A stretch of DNA of 64,000 nt, from assembly GCA_050908895.1 (NCBI GenBank), contig CP171222.1:1178001-1242000 (forward strand). The letters run 5' to 3'. The notes below the pieces were generated by a model that worked only from the letters and a program-made list of their open reading frames with translations, was not told where the DNA came from and did not search any database. Of this stretch, positions 16,328 through 24,896 are shown piece after piece; the first letter of the stretch is position 1, and each line of letters starts with the position of its first letter. Origin of the DNA: S5-A14a sp050908895. GTDB lineage: Bacteria; Bacillota; Clostridia; Peptostreptococcales; Anaerovoracaceae. Position numbers and translations under genes: made by a program.

Positions 16328-16888
16328 CTATTTGTAGTAGGAAGCATTTTCCAAGTCTAGGAGTTTTTCTTTCATTTCAAGGCCACCGCCATAACCAACT
16401 AATTTTCCCTTTGATCCAATTACGCGATGACAGGGAATAATAATTGATATAGGATTTCTATTATTTGCCATTCCCACAGCACGACTAGCTTTAGGGTTCC
16501 CAATAGCTTTTGCTATTTCTCCATAGGATCGAGTTTCTCCATATGGTATATTGAGAAGTTCAGTCCAGACTTTTTTTTGAAAAGATGTACCGCGGATACA
16601 TAATGGGACATCAAACTGAATGGATTTCCCATCAAAATATTCTTCAAGTTGTTTAGCGACTTTTAAAGACAAATTTTTTGCATCAATATATTTTTTCCAA
16701 TTCCTGTCCGAATTTTTATCAGTTAGATTACCATGATATATCGCGTAATCACTATCAAAGTCACAATTACAGTTGCATTCAATACTTTCATCATAGTCAG
16801 CGTAATTTATGCCATAAACAAAAGAATCATCAGTTGTAATTTTTAGATAACAAAATATAAATTTATATATAAAGTCATAAGTATTCAT
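16328..16888 (-). CDS. ogt: Methylated-DNA--protein-cysteine methyltransferase
   Basis: A suicide DNA-repair protein that takes the alkyl group from O6-methylguanine. The active site IIPCHRVIG, the preceding RAVGMANNRNP arginine-finger helix and the helix-turn-helix PYGETRSYGEIAKAIG are all intact. I place the start at ATG 16888 (186 residues) because a good minus-strand promoter lies immediately upstream (TATAAT ends seven bases before this ATG), so an upstream GTG or ATG would fall inside the promoter. This would make the mRNA leaderless or nearly so. The N-terminal ~80 residues are weakly conserved and include a CNCNCDFD patch. Confidence 0.9.
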   Translation of the reverse strand: MNTYDFIYKFIFCYLKITTDDSFVYGINYADYDESIECNCNCDFDSDYAIYHGNLTDKNSDRNWKKYIDAKNLSLKVAKQLEEYFDGKSIQFDVPLCIRGTSFQKKVWTELLNIPYGETRSYGEIAKAIGNPKASRAVGMANNRNPISIIIPCHRVIGSKGKLVGYGGGLEMKEKLLDLENASYYK

Positions 16889-16894
16889 ATGCCT

Positions 16895-16923
16895 ATTATA
16901 GTTTTGCATACCCACAAATTCAA
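16895..16923 (-). promoter_or_regulatory. Sigma-A promoter of ogt
   Basis: On the minus strand TTGAAT, a 17-base spacer and TATAAT. The expected start point falls on or next to the A of ATG 16888. Confidence 0.65.
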
Positions 16924-16997
16924 TAGTTATGAGTTTTTTTCTTAAAAATAATAAGCAAATATGTACAAAAAATAGTGCAAAAATGTGTGAAATAATC

Positions 16998-17047
16998 TAT
17001 AATAGGTATAAATAAACATATGAACTCTTAAGTTGATTTAAGAGTTT
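16998..17047 (+). promoter_or_regulatory. Probable promoter -10 and 5'-UTR hairpin before the DUF819 gene
   Basis: TATAAT at 16998-17003 has a weak GTGCAA at -35 distance. Downstream, AACTCTTA and TAAGAGTT form a stem at about 17021-17044, before the ribosome site GAGGAGG. The hairpin has only a short T-run, so a leader control or RNA-stability role is as possible as attenuation. Confidence 0.4.
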
Positions 17048-17084
17048 TACGCTTAGTTATAACATTATACGAGGAGGATTTATT

Positions 17085-18317
17085 ATGTGGGGAGAAATTT
17101 TAAACTTTGAGAATCCGCTTATTGGAGCTGAAAATACATGGGTTCTAATGGCGATAACTTTTGGATGGGTGGCATTTTCCATCTATGCAGAACAAAAATG
17201 GGCTTGGGCATCAAAGATGTCCGGGGCAATAGTTGCACTTATAGGTGCTTTAGTTTTAACAAACTTAGCTATTATTCCAACCAGTGCACCGTTTTTTGAT
17301 GATATAATTTGGGGATATGTAGTTCCTATGGCGATTCCGCTATTATTGCTACAGTGTGATTTAAAGAAAATAGGCAAAGAATCGGGAAGACTTCTCATTA
17401 TATTTCTTGTCGGAGGTGTAGGTACGGTTGCCGGAGCTTTAATTGGTGCTATTCTTTTAGGTAAGTATATACCGAACATTGACGGAATCGCAGGAATGAT
17501 GACAGGGTCATACATTGGTGGTGGAGTTAACTTTGCAGCTCTTGCAGGCGCTTTTCATATACCAGGACAGATGATATCAGCAACGACAGTGGCAGATAAT
17601 CTACTTATGGCTGTTTACTTTTTTGTACTTGTAATGATTCCCGGAATATCATTTTTTAAAAAACACTACAAACATCCACATATTGACGAGATTGAAAAAC
17701 ATGGAATTTCCGAGGAGCAAAAAACTCTAGCTGCATCATATTGGGCAAAGAAAGAAATTTCTCTGGTAGATATAGCTATTAACATGGCTATTAGTGGAAT
17801 AATAGTTGCAATGTCAAAAATAATTGCTGAATTTTTAGGAAAAGTTATTCCAACTTCAAACGCAGTTTTATCAATTTTAAATGGTATGCTTGGTAACCAA
17901 TATCTAATTATTACTACGATAGCTATGCTTGTAGCAACTTTTGCCTCAAAGAAAGTTAGCAAACTCTCAGGTTCTCAAGAAATCGGAACATGGCTTATTT
18001 ATTTGTTCTTCTTTGTAATAGGAGTGCCGGCATCAATTATGCAGGTTGTTACTCATGCACCGATAGTTTTGTTATTCTGTACTTTGATGGTAATTGTTAA
18101 CATGACAGTATGTTTTGTAGTCGGAAAGCTATTTAAGTTTAATTTGGAAGATATTATTCTGGCATCAAACGCAAATATAGGCGGGCCAACGACAGCAGCT
18201 GCAATGGCTATTTCAAAGGGTTGGGTAGAACTTGTAGGGCCTGTAATGTTAGTAGGTACATTGGGATATGTAATAGGTACTTATTTAGGCTTATTTGTTG
18301 GCAATCTCCTTGCATAG
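17085..18317 (+). CDS. DUF819 family integral membrane protein (YjcL-like)
   Basis: A 410-residue membrane protein with about eleven hydrophobic segments. Two repeat-like glycine-rich sites, MMTGSYIGGGVNFAALAGAF near residue 140 and ASNANIGGPTTAAAMAISKGW near 360, are the conserved features of DUF819 proteins and suggest an inverted-repeat transporter fold. A charged loop (KHYKHPHIDEIEKHGISEEQK) divides the halves. GAGGAGG precedes the ATG. The M19 dipeptidase follows after 50 bases, and such pairs are common enough to suggest a role in peptide or amino-acid handling. The substrate is unknown. Confidence 0.85.
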   Translation: MWGEILNFENPLIGAENTWVLMAITFGWVAFSIYAEQKWAWASKMSGAIVALIGALVLTNLAIIPTSAPFFDDIIWGYVVPMAIPLLLLQCDLKKIGKESGRLLIIFLVGGVGTVAGALIGAILLGKYIPNIDGIAGMMTGSYIGGGVNFAALAGAFHIPGQMISATTVADNLLMAVYFFVLVMIPGISFFKKHYKHPHIDEIEKHGISEEQKTLAASYWAKKEISLVDIAINMAISGIIVAMSKIIAEFLGKVIPTSNAVLSILNGMLGNQYLIITTIAMLVATFASKKVSKLSGSQEIGTWLIYLFFFVIGVPASIMQVVTHAPIVLLFCTLMVIVNMTVCFVVGKLFKFNLEDIILASNANIGGPTTAAAMAISKGWVELVGPVMLVGTLGYVIGTYLGLFVGNLLA

Positions 18318-18367
18318 GAATTTCTGCTTGATATTTTGTGTATATATAAATTTGGAAGGGAGATAAT

Positions 18368-19339
18368 ATGGTATTTGATGGACATTCAGATATTTTTACA
18401 GATGTAACGATAAGAAGATTGGCCGGCGAAACTAATGTTTTAAAGAATCATCATCTGGAAAGACTTAGGAAAGGACAGGTTGAGGGAAGTATCTTTGTAA
18501 TTTGGATTGATCCGCCTTATGATAAAGATCCTGTGCCTAGAAGTAAAGAATTTTTTAAAGCTATAAAGGATGAGATGGCAGAAACAGAAGATTTTGTCAT
18601 TGTTAAAAATCTAAACGAAGCTTTAAGGGCCAGGAAGGAGAGCAAATTCTATGTATTTATCGGGCTAGAAGGTCTTTCCTACATTGGTGAAAATATAGAC
18701 CGGATTGATGAACTATATGAGTTTGGAGCTAGACATGCCATGCTGACATGGAACGAACAAAATGATTTGGGAACAGGTGTTGGTGGAGATGTAAACCGAG
18801 GTTTAACCAAGGCTGGCAAGCAGGCTGTAAAACGCATTCAGGATTTGGGAATGATTATGGACACTTCTCATCTAAATGAAAAATCTTTCTGGGATGTTAT
18901 AGACGTTGCAACAGGTCCTGTAATTGCTTCTCATTCTAACGCAAAGGCTTTGAGCAATGCAGCTAGAAATCTAACAGATGATCAGCTTAAGGCTATTAAA
19001 GATAGTGGGGGACTTGTGGGAATTAATTCATTTAACCTATTTGTATCTCAAAGCATTCCAGACCAAAACATTGATAACTTAGTTAAACACATAGTTTATA
19101 TAGCTGATAAAATTGGCCCTGAAAACATCGGGTTTGGCTTCGACTTTTTCGAATTCCTTGACCCAGCTGGAATGTCATCATACAGTGACCAAGACACTTC
19201 ATATACTGTTGGATTTGAGGATGCGAGCAAAATACCTGACTTACTCAAGCTGATGGATAAAGCTGGATTTACGGCAGATGAGATTGAAGGAATGAAATAT
19301 AAGAACTGGTATAGGTTAATCAAAAATGTTTTAGGTTAA
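18368..19339 (+). CDS. Membrane dipeptidase-like zinc hydrolase (peptidase M19)
   Basis: A 323-residue TIM-barrel metallopeptidase of the renal dipeptidase family. Zinc ligands are visible as HSD in VFDGHSDIF, the bridging glutamate in IGLEGLSY, and histidines in MDTSHLNEKSFWDV and IASHSNAKAL. RNLTDDQLKAIKDSGGLVGINSF is the family hallmark. It would cleave L-D or D-containing dipeptides in the cytosol, as no signal peptide is seen. GGAAGGGAG lies before the ATG. It is probably cotranscribed with the DUF819 gene and followed by a terminator. Confidence 0.9.
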   Translation: MVFDGHSDIFTDVTIRRLAGETNVLKNHHLERLRKGQVEGSIFVIWIDPPYDKDPVPRSKEFFKAIKDEMAETEDFVIVKNLNEALRARKESKFYVFIGLEGLSYIGENIDRIDELYEFGARHAMLTWNEQNDLGTGVGGDVNRGLTKAGKQAVKRIQDLGMIMDTSHLNEKSFWDVIDVATGPVIASHSNAKALSNAARNLTDDQLKAIKDSGGLVGINSFNLFVSQSIPDQNIDNLVKHIVYIADKIGPENIGFGFDFFEFLDPAGMSSYSDQDTSYTVGFEDASKIPDLLKLMDKAGFTADEIEGMKYKNWYRLIKNVLG

Positions 19340-19350
19340 AACTATTTATA

Positions 19351-19377
19351 GGCGGTAATCACTACCGTCTTTTTTTA
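19351..19377 (+). terminator. Intrinsic terminator after the M19 dipeptidase
   Basis: GGCGGTA and TACCGTC form a 7-bp stem (one G-U) with a short loop and a run of seven Ts. The remaining ~200 bases before nrdA show no structure I can name. Confidence 0.75.
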
Positions 19378-19583
19378 TGTTCAAAGGTAATAGTTTCAAA
19401 GCATTTCAAAGAAAAGCTACAGGGAGAAGCCGAGTTTATGTATGAAAAAAATTGCAATTTATATGAATTATTAGATTGTTTTAGGGTATATATTCAACAT
19501 ATTGTGATAAAATATTTCGGTACTAACGAGATGTTGTGAAATTATGTTTATATGATATTATATTAAATGGAGTTAAATTATTG

Positions 19584-22097
19584 ATGAAGACAATTATAAA
19601 GAGAAACTTAACAGAAGTACCATATGATGCTGAAAAAATAAGAGTTGCTATATGCAAGTCTTTTTTATCAGTTGGAGAAGAATGCGATAATGAACGTTTG
19701 GATAATCTAATCGAGCAACTAGAGATGAAATTCCACGGTGTAGAAATGGCAGAAGTCGAGGAAATTCAAGATGCTGTGGAAGAAATCTTAATGAAAAATG
19801 ACTGTTATAATGTAGCAAGAAGCTATATTTTGTACAGAGAAAAGAGAACTTCTCTTAGAAGAATTAGATCAAAACTTATTAAGGACGTAGGAGATGAAGC
19901 TTTAGAATCCGTTTTACATAAGGTTCAAAAGGATTTTCAGAATTATGATTTATCTAGACTAAGAGCTAAATACATTTCGATGTATAAAGAAGAATTAAGT
20001 CTTGATAAGAGGCTTAAACTTCTGACTAAATCAGCTGAAGAACTTACATCTCAAGAAGAGCCGAACTGGGAGAAAATCGCAGGAAGAGTATTGAGTTATG
20101 TTTTCCATAGAGAACTTAAGGATACAGAAGATAGTCTAGGGATTAGTGGATTTTATAATAAAATTAAATATCTAACGGATGAAAGTCTATATGGCAGCTA
20201 TATTTTAGAAAATTACGATAAAAACGAAATTGATCAAATTGAAAAGAAAATTGATAACAGCCGAAACGACTTGTTTACATATTCCGGACTTGATCTATTA
20301 ATTCAAAGATACCTTATTCACAATCATAGCCATGTCTCTTTGGAATCTCCACAAGAAATGTTCATGGGAGTCGCAATGCATCTAGCTATGGGAGAAAAGG
20401 AAAATAGACTTTTCTGGGTTGAAAAATTTTATGACATTCTAAGTATGCAGAAGGTAACTATGGCGACACCAACTTTGTCTAATGCAAGAAAGCCATATAA
20501 TCAGCTATCTAGCTGTTTTATTGATACGGTTCCAGATTCTCTTGAAGGTATTTATCACAGCATTTCTCAGTTCGCAGAAGTCTCAAAACTTGGCGGAGGT
20601 ATGGGAATGTACTTCGGTAAAGTTAGATCAAGAGGTGGAAAAATAAGGGGATTTGAAGGCGTTAGCGGAGGCGTTATAAGATGGATACGTCTTGTGAACG
20701 ATACTGCTGTTGCAGTAGATCAGCTGGGAATGAGACAAGGAGCTGTTGCTGTATATCTGGATGCATGGCATAAAGACCTACCAGAATTCTTACAGTTGAG
20801 AACTAACAATGGGGATGATAGAATGAAGGCTCATGATGTGTTCCCTGCAGTGTGCTATCCGGACCTATTTTGGAAGATGGCAAAAGAAAATCTTGATCAA
20901 GATTGGTATCTAATGGATCCTCACGATATCCTTACAACTAAGGGATATTCCTTAGAAGACTCATATGGCGAAGATTGGGAAGTAAAGTATTGGGAATGTG
21001 TCAACGATTCAAGAATTTCTAAAAGAGCAATTAATTTAAAAGAAATTGTTAGACTTATTTTAAAGTCAGCAGTGGAAACGGGAACTCCATTTGCATTCTA
21101 CAGAGATACTGTAAATAAGGCGAATGCAAATAAGCATAAGGGAATGATATATTGCTCAAATCTTTGTACAGAAATAGCTCAAAATATGAGTGAGACGGAG
21201 TTTATCAATAAGACTTTAACTACAGAAGATGGAGACGAAGTTGTAGTTCAGACGACTAAGCCTGGGGATTTTGTTGTTTGTAATCTAGCATCTCTTTGTC
21301 TAGGTCATATTGATGTAAACAATCCGGAAGAACTAGAGGATATAACGGCAACAACAATTAGAGCTCTTGATAACGTAATAGATTTAAATCTCTACCCGGT
21401 ACCATACGCTAAAATAACAAGCAAGAAAAACAGAGCCATAGGGCTTGGCGTCTCCGGCTATCACCACATGTTAGCTAAGAACAAAATACGTTGGGAGTCA
21501 GAGGAGCATGTTTCCTTTGCTGATAAGGTATTTGAAGATATTGCGTATGCTGCAATTAAGGCAAGTAACGAGCTGGCCAAGGAAAGAGGCACTTACAGTT
21601 ACTACAAAGGCAGCGAGTGGGAGACGGGTGAATATTTTGTTCGGAGAAACTACGACAGCGACAGATGGCTAACACTTAAAGAGAGTGTTAGGAATGATGG
21701 TATGAGGAACGGCTGGCTTATGGCAACTGCTCCAACCAGTTCTACTTCAATTCTAATAGGTACGAGTGCAGGACTTGACCCTGTTATGAGTAAATTTTAT
21801 CTAGAAGAGAAGAAGGGGATGATAATGCCGAGAGTGGCTCCGGACCTTTCACCGGAAACTTTTTGGTACTATAAACAGGCTCATTACATCGACCAGACAT
21901 GGTCAATCAAGGCTGCAGGGGCCAGACAGAGGCACATTGACCAGGCTCAGAGCATGAATTTCTGGATAAATAACGAATACAAGATGAGCCAACTTTTAAA
22001 TTTATATATTTTGGCATGGGAAGAGGGCGTCAAGACGGTTTACTACGTTAGATCTAAGTCCCTTGAGGCCGAAGACTGTGATAGTTGTTCAGCTTAG
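19584..22097 (+). CDS. nrdA: Ribonucleoside-diphosphate reductase, class I, alpha subunit
   Basis: The catalytic subunit reducing NDPs to dNDPs. I start at ATG 19584 (about 837 residues). ATG 19536 is possible but lacks conservation and a good ribosome site. An ATP-cone domain occupies about residues 3-90 (KTIIKRNLTEVPYDAEKIRVAI). The substrate-site cysteine is in LSSCFID near 313, and the loop KLGGGMGMYFGKVRSRGG follows. The thiyl-radical site lies in the CSNLCTEI...CNLASLCLG stretch near 530-580, and TAPTSSTSILIGTSAGLDPV near 715. The C-terminal pair CDSC serves thioredoxin-type re-reduction. nrdB follows after 32 bases. Confidence 0.95.
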   Translation: MKTIIKRNLTEVPYDAEKIRVAICKSFLSVGEECDNERLDNLIEQLEMKFHGVEMAEVEEIQDAVEEILMKNDCYNVARSYILYREKRTSLRRIRSKLIKDVGDEALESVLHKVQKDFQNYDLSRLRAKYISMYKEELSLDKRLKLLTKSAEELTSQEEPNWEKIAGRVLSYVFHRELKDTEDSLGISGFYNKIKYLTDESLYGSYILENYDKNEIDQIEKKIDNSRNDLFTYSGLDLLIQRYLIHNHSHVSLESPQEMFMGVAMHLAMGEKENRLFWVEKFYDILSMQKVTMATPTLSNARKPYNQLSSCFIDTVPDSLEGIYHSISQFAEVSKLGGGMGMYFGKVRSRGGKIRGFEGVSGGVIRWIRLVNDTAVAVDQLGMRQGAVAVYLDAWHKDLPEFLQLRTNNGDDRMKAHDVFPAVCYPDLFWKMAKENLDQDWYLMDPHDILTTKGYSLEDSYGEDWEVKYWECVNDSRISKRAINLKEIVRLILKSAVETGTPFAFYRDTVNKANANKHKGMIYCSNLCTEIAQNMSETEFINKTLTTEDGDEVVVQTTKPGDFVVCNLASLCLGHIDVNNPEELEDITATTIRALDNVIDLNLYPVPYAKITSKKNRAIGLGVSGYHHMLAKNKIRWESEEHVSFADKVFEDIAYAAIKASNELAKERGTYSYYKGSEWETGEYFVRRNYDSDRWLTLKESVRNDGMRNGWLMATAPTSSTSILIGTSAGLDPVMSKFYLEEKKGMIMPRVAPDLSPETFWYYKQAHYIDQTWSIKAAGARQRHIDQAQSMNFWINNEYKMSQLLNLYILAWEEGVKTVYYVRSKSLEAEDCDSCSA

Positions 22098-22129
22098 AAT
22101 GATAAAAATGTTTAATAGGAGATTGAAAA

Positions 22130-23179
22130 ATGAGTGAAAATAAAATTACAAAGAAGCCGCTTTTTAATCCTGAAGGTGATATAAAGGTTAACAACAGGCG
22201 ACTTTTAAATTTCAACACCACTAATATCAATGATTTCAACAACATGAAATATTCATGGGTATCTGACTGGTATAGACAGGGAATGAATAACTTTTGGATC
22301 CCGGAAGAAATTAACTTAAACCAAGATAAGACCGACTACCCCAATCTGCTACCGGCAGAGCGTACGGCATATGACAAAATACTCAGCTTCCTTGTGTATC
22401 TTGACTCACTTCAGTCTGCAAATCTGCCCAATATTGCTCAGTATGTTACGGCTAACGAGATTAACCTATGTCTTTCAATTCAGACATTTCAAGAATGTAT
22501 ACACAGCCAAAGCTACAGTTATATGCTAGATACTATTTGCAATCCAACAGAGAGAAATGAAATTCTTTATCAATGGAAGACAGATGAACATCTTTTAAAT
22601 AGAAATAAATTTATAGGAGAACTTTACAACGAGTTTGTTGAAAATCCTAATAAAGACACATTCCTTAAAGTTTGCATTGCCAATTACATACTTGAGGGTA
22701 TATACTTCTACTCGGGTTTTATGTTTTTCTACAATTTGGGAAGAAATGGTAAAATGCCGGGCAGTGTTCAAGAAATAAGATACATCAATAGAGATGAAAA
22801 CACTCATTTATGGCTATTTAAGAAGATTCTTTTGGAACTGGAGAAAGAAGAACCGGAGTTATTCAACGAAGAAAATAAAAAAATGATTGCAGATATGATA
22901 AAAACCGGTGTTGAGCAGGAAATTGCTTGGGGACAGTATGTTATTGGGAATGATATACCAGGGTTAAATGTTAAGATGGTTGAGGATTACATCAAGTATT
23001 TAGGAAATCAGAGGTATTCATCCCTAGGGCTTGGAACTTTATATCCGCGATATGAACAGGAACCGGAATCAATGGCATGGGTAAGTCAGTATTCCAATGC
23101 AAACATGGTTAAAACTGATTTCTTTGAGGCGAGATCTTCAGCATATGCTAAGAGCAGTGCTATAGAAGATGACTTATAA
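22130..23179 (+). CDS. nrdB: Ribonucleoside-diphosphate reductase, class I, beta (radical) subunit
   Basis: The 349-residue diiron subunit that generates the radical. Metal ligands fit the class Ia pattern: Asp in YLDSLQSAN, Glu and His in FQECIHSQSYSYML, and Glu/His in NRDENTHLWLF. The tyrosine four residues after the first ligand His is retained at the radical position, so this is not a tyrosine-less class Ic enzyme. Activation normally needs O2 or, for Mn forms, a flavodoxin partner. No nrdI is seen here. GGAGATTG precedes the ATG. It is cotranscribed with nrdA. Confidence 0.95.
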   Translation: MSENKITKKPLFNPEGDIKVNNRRLLNFNTTNINDFNNMKYSWVSDWYRQGMNNFWIPEEINLNQDKTDYPNLLPAERTAYDKILSFLVYLDSLQSANLPNIAQYVTANEINLCLSIQTFQECIHSQSYSYMLDTICNPTERNEILYQWKTDEHLLNRNKFIGELYNEFVENPNKDTFLKVCIANYILEGIYFYSGFMFFYNLGRNGKMPGSVQEIRYINRDENTHLWLFKKILLELEKEEPELFNEENKKMIADMIKTGVEQEIAWGQYVIGNDIPGLNVKMVEDYIKYLGNQRYSSLGLGTLYPRYEQEPESMAWVSQYSNANMVKTDFFEARSSAYAKSSAIEDDL

Positions 23180-23333
23180 AAAAAGATAGAAGTGAAAAGT
23201 GGAATAATTCTTTATTCTAAGCAATTAAACAGAAAAAGTCTTATATTTAAACTTCATGGAGCATCAGAGTTTATTCTAGGATTTGCTATAATAGCCCATT
23301 TGTTGCTTAAATAATTAATTAGAGTAGACAAAG

Positions 23334-23394
23334 AAAAGCTCTTTTGTATGATGATATCTATTTTCCGAGATACTATCTATAAAAGAGCTTTTGT
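23334..23394. terminator. Bidirectional terminator between nrdB and ccdA
   Basis: AAAAGCTCTTTT (23334-23345) and AAAAGAGCTTTT (23381-23392) pair perfectly, and imperfect pairing extends into the 35-base loop. A- and T-runs on the outer sides suit both convergent genes. The 150 bases between nrdB and this element show nothing else. Confidence 0.75.
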
Positions 23395-23419
23395 ATTGTT
23401 AAAAAATATATCTATACCC

Positions 23420-24106
23420 TTATATACCTTCATAGAAAAGATATAGTCCCATTAGTAGCATAACTAAAGCAAGCATGTACTTTGTTATAGTATAGAAGAA
23501 TCGGTATTTATTAGACTTCTTAAGATTAATGATAAAACCAACTGAACTTCCAGCTACAATGGTTATTATACTAAATCCAATACTGTACATAAGCATCATC
23601 ATTACGCCATAGGCTAAGTTTTGTTTTGTTGAGATGAGGGTCAGAAGAAATATAATTACCGGTGTAGCACAAGGTGAAGCGAAAAGACCGCTAATTGCAC
23701 CAATTATAAAAGCTCCTAGCGGACCTCTTTTTTTATTTTTTGAAATCATATTATTTGTAGGCATAATATGAGTAATCTCTGCAGTTTCAAGGGCCATAAA
23801 TGTCATTATGACTCCAAGTATTATAAGCCAATATCTGTTTAAGGCACCTAGGAGTTGACCGGTGCCACCTGCGATAGTACCTAAAAGTGTAAAAGTTATG
23901 GTTATTCCCAGAGCATAGAAAGTTGAATGGAAAAGATTATCCTTTGGTGTTCCTTTGCCTGCAGTTACATATCCAATAATCAGGGGGAGCTGGGAGAGGG
24001 AGCAAGGAGTAAGACTTGTAATCATTCCAGCTATTAAGGCTAGAAAAGGACCAAGCCATACGTAGTTATTCATGTATTCAACTACATCTCTCAAAAGAGC
24101 GTCCAT
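23420..24106 (-). CDS. ccdA: CcdA-type thiol-disulfide electron-transfer membrane protein
   Basis: A 228-residue polytopic protein with six predicted helices. It carries the paired cysteines in SLTPCSLSQLP near residue 32 and FASPCATPVI near 143, which carry reducing equivalents across the membrane in CcdA and short DsbD proteins. It overlaps the thioredoxin-like gene by TAATG, so the two are translationally coupled. CcdA would pass electrons to the extracellular thioredoxin domain. No cytochrome c maturation genes are nearby, so a protein-repair or disulfide-homeostasis role is likelier than cytochrome biogenesis. Confidence 0.88.
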   Translation of the reverse strand: MDALLRDVVEYMNNYVWLGPFLALIAGMITSLTPCSLSQLPLIIGYVTAGKGTPKDNLFHSTFYALGITITFTLLGTIAGGTGQLLGALNRYWLIILGVIMTFMALETAEITHIMPTNNMISKNKKRGPLGAFIIGAISGLFASPCATPVIIFLLTLISTKQNLAYGVMMMLMYSIGFSIITIVAGSSVGFIINLKKSNKYRFFYTITKYMLALVMLLMGLYLFYEGI

Positions 24107-24678
24107 TATACAATCTCCTTAATAATCCCACCTAGTACATCCTCAGGAAGAGGCCCCTCATGGAGGGTGTATATATGATTGCCTGAGGAATCTTTTATTG
24201 TTTGGAAATTATATTCTTTAATTAATTTATCCGAAGGCACATATGGGTTGCCATCTTTGGTAAAAATAACTTGAGATGGAATAACTCTCATTTGGAAATC
24301 ACCTTCAATACCGGGAGTTTTCCACACATCCAGATATTTGATATAGATATCTTTTCCATATTTTTCGTTGAATTTTTCCAAGGTTGGCTTGAAAGCTCTA
24401 CATGGAGCACAACCTTCTGATCCGAAATTCACGATTATTGGTTTTCCTTCCCGGGCAACTGCTTTGTAATCTATAGGTTCTTCTGAATCAATAGGGGAAG
24501 CTTTAGTCGATGATTTGCTTTGGCTTTCATCAGAATACTGACTGTTTTTTATTTGATTAGATTTTTCGATAGTCTCTATATTAGAATTTTTCTTATAGGT
24601 ATAAACCACAAAAAAGAGAGCGAGTATTAAAATAACGGCAAAAATTTGTATTATTGTTTTTACTTTTAAGTTTGTCAT
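24106..24678 (-). CDS. Membrane-anchored thioredoxin-like protein
   Basis: A 190-residue protein with an N-terminal membrane anchor (about 9-27, IIQIFAVILILALFFVVYTY), a Ser/Lys-rich linker, and a thioredoxin fold with the active site SEGCAPCRAFKP near residue 105 and the cis-proline loop MRVIPSQVIF near 144. The active site should face outward. The start is ATG 24678 behind GGAAAGG. Coupled to ccdA, it is the probable electron acceptor. A 35-base palindrome lies about 53 bases upstream and may control the pair. Confidence 0.88.
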   Translation of the reverse strand: MTNLKVKTIIQIFAVILILALFFVVYTYKKNSNIETIEKSNQIKNSQYSDESQSKSSTKASPIDSEEPIDYKAVAREGKPIIVNFGSEGCAPCRAFKPTLEKFNEKYGKDIYIKYLDVWKTPGIEGDFQMRVIPSQVIFTKDGNPYVPSDKLIKEYNFQTIKDSSGNHIYTLHEGPLPEDVLGGIIKEIV

Positions 24679-24730
24679 GTTATATCCTTTCCGGTAATTT
24701 CTTTTAAAGTTTTTTACTCTATCATTTACT

Positions 24731-24765
24731 ATATTTTAGGTAGTGGCTTTCACTATCTAAAATAT
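24731..24765. promoter_or_regulatory. 35-base palindrome upstream of the thioredoxin-ccdA pair
   Basis: Two 15-base arms (24731-24745 and 24751-24765) match at 14 of 15 positions as an inverted repeat around CTTTC. It is AT-rich at the tips with TAGTG/CACTA at the centre. There is no adjoining T-run, so an operator is likelier than a terminator. I do not match it to a known regulator box. Confidence 0.5.
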
Positions 24766-24802
24766 GGAGACAGTGTGATATATACCACAGAATAGATAAA
24801 AT

Positions 24803-24864
24803 AAAAGACTCTTTTATCACTTATGCTTACAAAAATGTAAGTCATGAGAGATCAAAGAGCCTTT
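24803..24864 (-). terminator. Terminator of the crotonase gene
   Basis: On the minus strand AAAGGCTCTTT pairs with AAAGAGTCTTT, with further pairing of TCATGACTTAC/GTAAGCATAAG-like arms inside, ending in TTTTATTTTAT. It separates the crotonase from the thioredoxin gene. Confidence 0.6.
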
Positions 24865-24896
24865 GTAAATATATATTTACATTAAAATTATATATG

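Noticed and set aside
19480..19560. NrdR boxes before nrdA (ACATATTGTG-like sequence)
   Set aside because: Only one weak half-match and no second box at the expected spacing.
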